The notes under the pieces are model-generated. The model did not search any database. It saw only the letters and a list, made by a program, of their open reading frames with translations, and was not told the origin of the DNA. A stretch of 20,461 nt of DNA from Saprospiraceae bacterium UBA7328 (lineage in GTDB: Bacteria > Bacteroidota > Bacteroidia > Chitinophagales > Saprospiraceae), in contig DKPS01000076.1 in the NCBI GenBank assembly GCA_002471345.1, positions 1 through 20,461 on the forward strand, written 5' to 3'. Of the stretch, positions 14,418 to 20,461 are shown in pieces. Numbering within the stretch: the first letter of the stretch is position 1; every line of letters starts with the position of its first letter. Made by a program: the position numbers and the translations under genes.

Positions 14418-16088
14418 CTACTTCTCTCCTACAACTTCGCTTGGTTTGAACCCCACCTTGTGCGCAATTGCTTTCAATGTCACTCCTTGAGGGACTTCGA
14501 TCGGTCCTGTATACACTTCCCAAATATTAGTCAAAGACTCTAATGGATCAGACAGCAATTGATATCCTAGAGAAGCTCCTTCAGTTTGATTTTCAACACT
14601 CACTCTTACTCCTTTTCTAGACACCTTCGGGTTTGCAGTAACAGGCTGAACACCTTTTGGCCAAAGCTTTTTGAAATAGTCAGATTCTTGTTCAAAGTTG
14701 AGATCAGGAACATCATCCATCCACTTTTCTAAAGCAGCATTTAGTTCCTTCTTTTTTTCGGCGAAAGCCAGGTCATCAGCTAAATTATAAATCTCATGAG
14801 GGTCATTTTTTGTGTCAAATAATTCCTCTCTTGGTTTTTGATCTCTAAACCATAATTTCTGTGTATCAGTCAGTTTTCCTTCATCTCTAAGCCTATAGAG
14901 CTCTTGCATGATAGGCATTTGGTCTCTATAATTGACGTGTAAAAACATAGATTTTTCAGGTTCAAAGTATCTAATATATTTATATCGATTATCTCTTACA
15001 GCTCTATTCTTGTCATACGTTTCGTCAAATCGGTCCGCAGCAGAAAACACATATTGAGCAGGCTCTTCATTTTTATGCTCGCCCAAAAACGCTTTGCCAT
15101 CCATATAATCAAAAGGTTGCACTCCAACTAGTGACAAGATGGTTGGAGCCAAATCAATAAAGCTAGTCATCTCATTGCTTCGAGTAGATGCCAGCTTGCC
15201 ATCAGGAAACCGAACAATAAGTGGCACTTTAATTCCAGAATCATAAAGCAACCTCTTTTGTCTTGGCAATGGCCCTCCATGATCTGTATACCAAAAGATA
15301 ATTGTTTCATCCAATATGCCTTCATCCTCTAATTCTTTGATGAGTTCCCCTACCCTAGCATCCATCATTTTTATATTAGAATACATTCTTCTAATGTCAT
15401 TTCTTCCTATTTCGGTATCAGGCAAGTAAGGAGGAACAGGAACGTCTAAATTTTCATCAACCCAAAGACTATCTTTTGCTCTTGCCCAAATTTGAGATTC
15501 ATGAGTTACGCCAATATTAAATATAGAGAAGAAAGGTTGACCTTCTTTACGATTTTTCCAATGTGCTTTATTACTTGATTCGTCCCAAGCCATTAAGGAT
15601 TTTTTGAACTGATAGTCCTCTTTGCTATTATTTGTGCAGTAATAACCATTTTCTCGAAGTATTTCGCTCATCATCTTTACTCCATTCGGCAAAATGACCT
15701 CATATGGCTGAAGTCCAGGTGGAAGAGCTCTTTCAGCATAGTTATCAATCATTTGTTGTGATACATTGCTTACATACCAAGGGCCAGTCCGCATATGATT
15801 ACTTCCCAGATGAGTAGGATACATTCCAGTAGCAATTGCTGATCTTGCAGGGGCACAAACTGCAGCTGGGGAAAAAAATTGATCATAACATATTCCCTCT
15901 TCTGCTAATCTGGAAAGATGCGGCGTGACAATCGTACTATCTCCAAACGAAGGAATATACTCACTTAGGTCTTCGGCTACAATCCAAACAATATTTGGTT
16001 GCTTAAAATCTGCTTCACTCATTGTGTCCGCATAATTACAAGAAATTTGGAGTGAAATTATAATTGAAAAGAAACAGCTGATTTTCAT
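14418..16088 (-). CDS. secreted type I sulfatase with C-terminal chitobiase-like beta domain
   Basis: The 556 residues begin with an export signal (MKISCFFSIIISLQISC); Cys17 could be a lipidation site, though the lipobox is not canonical. The sulfatase core starts at PNIVWIVAEDLS, with a metal-binding Asp40. The formylglycine signature CAPARSAIATG has Cys78 as the residue to be oxidised, so activity needs an anaerobic- or FGE-type maturase encoded elsewhere. GMYPTHLGSNHMRTG and WYTDHGGPLPRQK are further family motifs. After about residue 485 (RKGVRVSVENQTEGASLGYQL...VTLKAIAHKVGFKPSEVV) lies a short beta domain like the CHB_HEX C-terminal domain of hexosaminidases. The substrate is probably a sulfated carbohydrate (inference). 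It diverges from the large lipoprotein gene. Confidence 0.93.
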   Translation of the reverse strand: MKISCFFSIIISLQISCNYADTMSEADFKQPNIVWIVAEDLSEYIPSFGDSTIVTPHLSRLAEEGICYDQFFSPAAVCAPARSAIATGMYPTHLGSNHMRTGPWYVSNVSQQMIDNYAERALPPGLQPYEVILPNGVKMMSEILRENGYYCTNNSKEDYQFKKSLMAWDESSNKAHWKNRKEGQPFFSIFNIGVTHESQIWARAKDSLWVDENLDVPVPPYLPDTEIGRNDIRRMYSNIKMMDARVGELIKELEDEGILDETIIFWYTDHGGPLPRQKRLLYDSGIKVPLIVRFPDGKLASTRSNEMTSFIDLAPTILSLVGVQPFDYMDGKAFLGEHKNEEPAQYVFSAADRFDETYDKNRAVRDNRYKYIRYFEPEKSMFLHVNYRDQMPIMQELYRLRDEGKLTDTQKLWFRDQKPREELFDTKNDPHEIYNLADDLAFAEKKKELNAALEKWMDDVPDLNFEQESDYFKKLWPKGVQPVTANPKVSRKGVRVSVENQTEGASLGYQLLSDPLESLTNIWEVYTGPIEVPQGVTLKAIAHKVGFKPSEVVGEK

Positions 16089-16298
16089 TTTAAACTAGTC
16101 TAGAAATGTAAAATAACGACAGAGCAGAGATCCAATAATAGATAGTTACAATGATATTTTTTTATTGATTCTCAAAACTTAAAGGTAAAAATGGTCAAAC
16201 TACTTCATATTAGCCTTCTTCTTTGTTAAATTGTCTCAATACTTTTGATTGAATTCTGATGTTGATTAAATCCTATATGCTTCGTCGATAATGACCTC

Positions 16299-16326
16299 TT
16301 TGTTACGTGCAGGATAACTACATTTG
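16299..16326 (+). promoter_or_regulatory. promoter of the large ThuA/PQQ/cytochrome lipoprotein
   Basis: TACATTTG (16319-16326) perfectly matches the Bacteroidota -7 box TAnnTTTG, with TTTG at 16299-16302, 16 bp upstream, as a -33 element slightly closer than usual. The predicted transcription start near 16332 lies after the ATG at 16329 and before that at 16362, which supports the latter as the true start. Confidence 0.62.
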
Positions 16327-16361
16327 TCATGTACCAAAAAGTATGGAAAGTGAATTTAAGA

Positions 16362-19300
16362 ATGTCACTCATTAAATCTGTTCGCCTTTTTTTAATCTTA
16401 GTCATTGCTTTAAGTATATCAAGTTGCAGCAAAAAAAGGTCAGGGCCTCCACAAGTTTTAGTGTTCACCAAAACAGCAGGTTTTGTACACCAATCCATTC
16501 CTGAAGGGGCTGCTGCTATTATGAAACTAGGTGAAGAATCCAATTTCAAGGTAGATACAACGGCAAATGCTGAATTATTTACAGAAGAGAATCTTAGTAA
16601 ATATGGTGCAGTAATTTTCTTAAATACCACAGCTGATGTTTTAAATTTTAATCAAGAAGTAGCATTCGAAAGATACATTCAATCCGGAGGTGGGTATGTA
16701 GGTGTGCATGCAGCAGCTGATACTGAGTACAGTTGGCCATGGTATGGCAGATTAGCCGGAGCATACTTCAAAAGTCATCCTGCTATTCAAGAAGCTGATT
16801 TCTTAGTGCAAGACAGAGAATTCGGAGCAATGAAACATCTCTCAGATAGTGTATGGACAAGGACAGATGAGTTGTATAACTACAAGGACATCAACCCAAA
16901 CATTAATGTTATCCTAACCATAGATGAGAGGAGCTATGAGGGGGGCGAAAATGGTGATAATCATCCAATGGCCTGGTATCACGATTATGACGGAGGGAGG
17001 TCATTTTATACCGCATTAGGACATACTAAAGAAAGTTATGAAGAAGAGGCTTTTCTCAAACATCTTTTGGGTGGAATAAAATATGCCATTGGAGAAAATC
17101 TGAAATTAGATTATTCATTAGCTAGGACTCAGATTCCTCCTGATGCTAGCAGGTTTTCTAAATACCAATTGTCCGTAGGTAAGTTTTTCGAACCAACAGA
17201 AATGGCAATTTTACCAAATAATGATGTTCTCATAGCAAATAGAAGAGGAAGCCTAATGCGATACCAAGAATCATCTAAAGAATTAAAAGAAGTAGGCTTT
17301 CTTGACGTTTATCACGAATCGGGTGTGACAGGAGTAAATGCGGAAGAAGGGTTTATGGGGTTACAAAAAGATCCAAATTTTGCTGAAAATAATTGGCTTT
17401 ACACCTTCTATGCTCCAAAAGGAGATGAATCTGTAAATAGGTTATCCAGATTCAAATTTACTGATGATACACTTCAAATGAGTACAGAGCAGGTTATTCT
17501 TGATGTCTGGAGTCAGCGCTTAATTTGTTGTCATACTGGAGGCTCAATTACTTTTGGCGGGGATGGATTACTTTATCTTTCTACCGGTGATAATACCACA
17601 CCTTTTGATGACAACAAAGCTAAATATGTAAATGATGGATTCGCTCCTTTGAATGATTTACCAGGAAAGGAACAATTTGATGCTAGAAGATCATCAGGAA
17701 ATACAAATGACCTAAGAGGTAAAATTCTGAGAATCAGAGTAAACGAGGATGGTTCGTACGACATTCCAGATGGCAATTTATTTCCAATAGGTACTGAAAA
17801 GACGAGACCAGAAATTTATACAATGGGTCATAGAAATCCATACAGAATATCTGTTGACCCTAAAAACGGCAATTTATTTTGGGGAGATGTAGGACCTGAT
17901 TCAAGAGAAGACAAAATAGACACTAGAGGACCAATGGGTTATGATGAAATGAACATTGCAACTAAGCCAGGCAACTTTGGTTGGCCTCTTTTCATTGCCA
18001 ATAATAAGGCATATAGAGATTATGACTATTCTAATGGAGAATCAGGTGAGTTCTTTGATCCTGAGCAACCGATTAATGATTCTGAAAACAACACTGGATT
18101 AATAGAGTTGCCTCCAGCTCAAAGTGCATACGTCTACTACAACTACGATGCTTCTAAGGAGTTTTCAGGCTTAGGGAGTGGTGGAAGAAATGCTATGGCA
18201 GGACCAACATATTACGATGATTTGTTTGATGGCGGGGAAGAAATACCATCTTACTATAATGGAAAAACCATAATATATGAATGGATGCGAGGTTGGATGA
18301 AGGCAGTAACATTTACAGAGGAAGGGCAATTGAACAGGATAGAACCTTTTGCTTCTGGAATAGATTTAAGCAATTTGATAGATATGGAATTTGGACCAAA
18401 TGGTCGTCTCTATTTGCTTGAATACGGAAGTGGTTGGTTCACACAAAATGAGGATTCTGGATTGAGTTACTTAAAATATAATGAAGGAAATCAACCTCCT
18501 ATTATAAATGCTTTTAATGCAGATGTCACTTCTGGCACTGTTCCTTTAACTGTAAATTTAATTGTAGATGCATCCGATTTTGAAGAGGGGCCAATAAGTT
18601 ATGTTTGGGACTTTGGAGATGGCACTTCTGAATCTACCACAAAGCCTAGTGTTGCTTATCAATATGAAGAGCCAGGATCATATCAAGTATCGGTCGATGT
18701 AATGGATGAAGAACAAATGAAAGTCTCTAGCCAAATCATAGAAGTGGTAAGTGGAAATACAAGACCTGAGGTCAAAATTAATATTACAGGAGGGAATTCA
18801 TCTTTTTTCATTCCAGGTGTACCTATTGACTATGATGTATATGTTAGTGATATAGAGGATGGAAGTGATGGTATAGATCTTTCCAAACTGATGGTCAGAG
18901 TTGAGTATTTAGAAGGTTTCGATGAAGCCTCTTTGGATATGGGTCACCAAGAAGCAAATCCTGTTGCAAACGGTTTGGCCTTGACACAAAGTTTAATTTG
19001 TAAAACATGTCATAAAGCCGATAGTGAATCTATAGGTCCTGCTTATACATTAGTAGCTGAAAAATATCACAATCAAGATGATGCTTTGGACTACCTTATT
19101 GGAACAATGAAAAATGGAAGTAGTGGTATTTGGGGCTCAAATGTAATGCCGTCTAATGCTGAATTGACTGATACTCAAGCTAATGATCTTGCCAAATATA
19201 TTCTTTCTTTGGCTGGAGATGCTGAAGATTCTTCACTACCACCATCAGGAAGTATCACTCCAGAAGAAGGCCAAGAAGGAAAGTCAATGATCATTACTGC

Positions 19301-19775
19301 ATCCTATACAGATAATGGAGCTCCAGGGACAAGTCCTCTTACAGGAGTAAATAGAGTAATGATACAACCTAATATCGTTTCACTTAAAGCGGCACAAGAA
19401 GTGCTAGAATTTAACTCTGTACAATTCGGAGGTATGGATTTGCTCATTATTCCTAGAAACGGAGGTTCTTTTGCACTAGAAGGATTAGATCTAAGTGGGG
19501 TGAAAAATGTGAATGTAAGAGCGGGGTGGCAAAGTGCACCAAATAAACGAATTGGACTTGAACTTAGATTAGGAAGTCCGGATGGAAAGTTGATAGGTAA
19601 AGGAAAAATGCCTATGCCTGAGAAAGGGTCTGAATTTGGCGTAATTCCAATTAGTTTATCAGAGCAAATCAATGAGAAAGTGGAAAAACTATACTTTGTA
19701 TACGCCCCAGAAGATGGAGATAAATTGGGTAGATTAACATTTGTTGCTTTAGCAGGAATTGAATTTGGTAGTTAG
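16362..19775 (+). CDS. multidomain lipoprotein: ThuA, PQQ-type sugar dehydrogenase, PKD, cytochrome c, CBM6-like
   Basis: A 1137-residue lipoprotein; the signal peptide ends in LSISSC, a lipobox with Cys22. Domains in order: ThuA-like, about 30-240 (VFTKTAGFVHQSIPEG, YVGVHAAADTEYSWPWYG, HPMAWYHDYDGGRSFYTALGHT). Then a six-bladed glucose/sorbosone dehydrogenase-type propeller, about 270-690 (GVNAEEGFMGLQKDPNF, GDGLLYLSTGDN, MGHRNPYRISVDP, YDEMNIATKPGNFGWP). Then a PKD domain, about 709-796 (VWDFGDGTSE). Then a monoheme cytochrome c, with CKTCH at 880-884 and Met929 the likely second ligand. A CBM6-like beta domain follows, about 1010-1137. The architecture suggests surface or periplasmic sugar oxidation with electrons passed to its own heme (inference). 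Start 16362 is preferred over 16329 by signal-peptide shape and promoter position. The decarboxylase gene begins 2 bp after its stop. Confidence 0.9.
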   Translation: MSLIKSVRLFLILVIALSISSCSKKRSGPPQVLVFTKTAGFVHQSIPEGAAAIMKLGEESNFKVDTTANAELFTEENLSKYGAVIFLNTTADVLNFNQEVAFERYIQSGGGYVGVHAAADTEYSWPWYGRLAGAYFKSHPAIQEADFLVQDREFGAMKHLSDSVWTRTDELYNYKDINPNINVILTIDERSYEGGENGDNHPMAWYHDYDGGRSFYTALGHTKESYEEEAFLKHLLGGIKYAIGENLKLDYSLARTQIPPDASRFSKYQLSVGKFFEPTEMAILPNNDVLIANRRGSLMRYQESSKELKEVGFLDVYHESGVTGVNAEEGFMGLQKDPNFAENNWLYTFYAPKGDESVNRLSRFKFTDDTLQMSTEQVILDVWSQRLICCHTGGSITFGGDGLLYLSTGDNTTPFDDNKAKYVNDGFAPLNDLPGKEQFDARRSSGNTNDLRGKILRIRVNEDGSYDIPDGNLFPIGTEKTRPEIYTMGHRNPYRISVDPKNGNLFWGDVGPDSREDKIDTRGPMGYDEMNIATKPGNFGWPLFIANNKAYRDYDYSNGESGEFFDPEQPINDSENNTGLIELPPAQSAYVYYNYDASKEFSGLGSGGRNAMAGPTYYDDLFDGGEEIPSYYNGKTIIYEWMRGWMKAVTFTEEGQLNRIEPFASGIDLSNLIDMEFGPNGRLYLLEYGSGWFTQNEDSGLSYLKYNEGNQPPIINAFNADVTSGTVPLTVNLIVDASDFEEGPISYVWDFGDGTSESTTKPSVAYQYEEPGSYQVSVDVMDEEQMKVSSQIIEVVSGNTRPEVKINITGGNSSFFIPGVPIDYDVYVSDIEDGSDGIDLSKLMVRVEYLEGFDEASLDMGHQEANPVANGLALTQSLICKTCHKADSESIGPAYTLVAEKYHNQDDALDYLIGTMKNGSSGIWGSNVMPSNAELTDTQANDLAKYILSLAGDAEDSSLPPSGSITPEEGQEGKSMIITASYTDNGAPGTSPLTGVNRVMIQPNIVSLKAAQEVLEFNSVQFGGMDLLIIPRNGGSFALEGLDLSGVKNVNVRAGWQSAPNKRIGLELRLGSPDGKLIGKGKMPMPEKGSEFGVIPISLSEQINEKVEKLYFVYAPEDGDKLGRLTFVALAGIEFGS

Positions 19776-19777
19776 GT

Positions 19778-20461
19778 ATGAATAAAGAAAGTCTTCTTAA
19801 GAAGGCATATGATCCAAATACTTTTAGACAAAAAGGACATGAGTTAGTAAATCAGCTTGCTGATTTACTAACTCATGCTCAAAATAGAAAAGGTAAAGTA
19901 ACTGATCCCAAACCTCCAGAAGAACTCTTAGAATTTTGGAAAAGTCATAGTGTACAAGGAAGTCATGATCTCTTTCAAAACGTTATAGATCAATCTACAA
20001 AGGTTCATCACCCTAAATATATAGGACATCAAGTTTCAGTCCCTGTTCCAGTTAGTGCACTTTCCAATTTATTGACTGGGCTACTCAATAATGGGATGGG
20101 CATCTACGAAATGGGTGAAGGTGCAACAGCCATAGAAAAAATAGTAGTGGATATTTTTTGTGACCATATTGGTTACAAAGGAGGAGGAGGTGTATTCACC
20201 TCTGGAGGCACACTTGCAAATCTTACTGGTCTCCTTGCAGCCAGAGCTTCTTATAAGGAGAAAAAAATATGGACTGAAGGCACTTCTGATCAGTATTGTA
20301 TAATGGTTTCAGAAATGGCCCATTACTGTGTGGACAGAGCCGTACGAATAATGGGGTGGGGTGAAAATGGCATCATTAAAGTCCCCGTAAATGATGGGTT
20401 CAGTATGGATACCCTCGCCCTTTCATCGCTATATGACAAAGCAACAAAAGATGGTAAAAAG
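19778..20461 (+). CDS. group II PLP-dependent decarboxylase, N-terminal part (3' end outside window)
   Basis: The frame stays open for 228 codons to the window edge. HHPKYIGHQVSVPVPVSALSNLL, NNGMGIYEMGEGATAIEKIVVD and GGVFTSGGTLANLTGLLAAR are hallmarks of group II amino-acid decarboxylases (aromatic, glutamate or diaminobutyrate type). His in SEMAHYCVDRA is the residue that stacks on the PLP ring. The catalytic lysine lies outside the window, so neither the substrate nor an intact C-terminus can be judged. The start at 19778 is 2 bp after the preceding stop, which suggests translational coupling to the ThuA/PQQ lipoprotein, an unexpected partner. Its codons 21-34 form a perfect inverted repeat (see separate entry). 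Confidence 0.88.
   Translation, partial: MNKESLLKKAYDPNTFRQKGHELVNQLADLLTHAQNRKGKVTDPKPPEELLEFWKSHSVQGSHDLFQNVIDQSTKVHHPKYIGHQVSVPVPVSALSNLLTGLLNNGMGIYEMGEGATAIEKIVVDIFCDHIGYKGGGGVFTSGGTLANLTGLLAARASYKEKKIWTEGTSDQYCIMVSEMAHYCVDRAVRIMGWGENGIIKVPVNDGFSMDTLALSSLYDKATKDGKK
19838..19877. repeat. perfect 19-bp inverted repeat inside the decarboxylase gene
   Basis: Left arm CATGAGTTAGTAAATCAGC (19838-19856), 2-nt centre TT, and right arm GCTGATTTACTAACTCATG (19859-19877) are exact reverse complements. It lies 60 bp inside the coding region, in frame (HELVNQLADLLTHA), with no stop. A second short palindrome, CTTCTTAAGAAG, is at 19793-19804. The mRNA would form a very stable hairpin near the start codon. 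Confidence 0.9.

Noticed and set aside
16226..16630. Minus-strand open frame of 134 residues over the lipoprotein start
   Set aside because: It is antisense to the signal peptide and ThuA domain and has no recognisable content of its own.
1..20461. tRNA, rRNA, CRISPR arrays, insertion sequence ends
   Set aside because: I looked for tRNA-like folds, regularly spaced repeats and terminal inverted repeats and saw none apart from the decayed integrase.

Overview
The window looks like a piece of a Bacteroidota chromosome, most likely a marine Cytophagales-type organism (inference). The DNA is AT-rich, and most starts lack a Shine-Dalgarno sequence. Two matches to the Bacteroidota -7 promoter box TAnnTTTG sit just upstream of genes. 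A surE-lpxB cluster, an L25-adk-obgE cluster, a DUF1080 protein and a very large ThuA/PQQ-type/cytochrome c lipoprotein all fit that phylum.

Layout. Bases 2-845 hold a decayed tyrosine recombinase, readable only by switching among all three forward frames. Next come an SDR/DUF2867 oxidoreductase (891-2339) and the most striking locus, 2480-3496. That locus is a BLUF photosensor domain followed by a class III adenylyl cyclase domain in the same frame, split only by one TGA codon that sits where BLUF-cyclases of the bPAC type have a conserved Trp. It is therefore a photoactivated adenylyl cyclase interrupted, or split into two polypeptides, by one base. On the minus strand follow a zinc-less MDR oxidoreductase and an L25-adk-obgE operon with a clear promoter. 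A secreted DUF1080 protein (plus strand) faces a minus-strand operon surE - small membrane protein - lpxB - metzincin protease. Ferrochelatase hemH diverges from surE across a near-perfect 24-bp palindrome.

From 12.5 to 14.4 kb lie a tiny membrane peptide, a small HTH protein and a methyltransferase whose homology begins upstream of any normal start codon, with several terminators. From 14.4 kb onward there is a sulfatase (minus), a divergent 1137-residue multidomain lipoprotein (ThuA, PQQ-type sugar dehydrogenase, PKD, cytochrome c, CBM6-like), and a group II PLP decarboxylase that runs off the window. The decarboxylase gene carries a perfect 19-bp inverted repeat inside its coding sequence.

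Functionally, the housekeeping blocks cover ribosome assembly, nucleotide balance, lipid A and heme. The sulfatase, DUF1080 and ThuA/PQQ/cytochrome proteins suggest periplasmic or surface breakdown and oxidation of sulfated or unusual sugars. The BLUF-cyclase suggests blue-light control of cAMP, now or in the recent past. Family assignments come from reading motifs; no database search was run.
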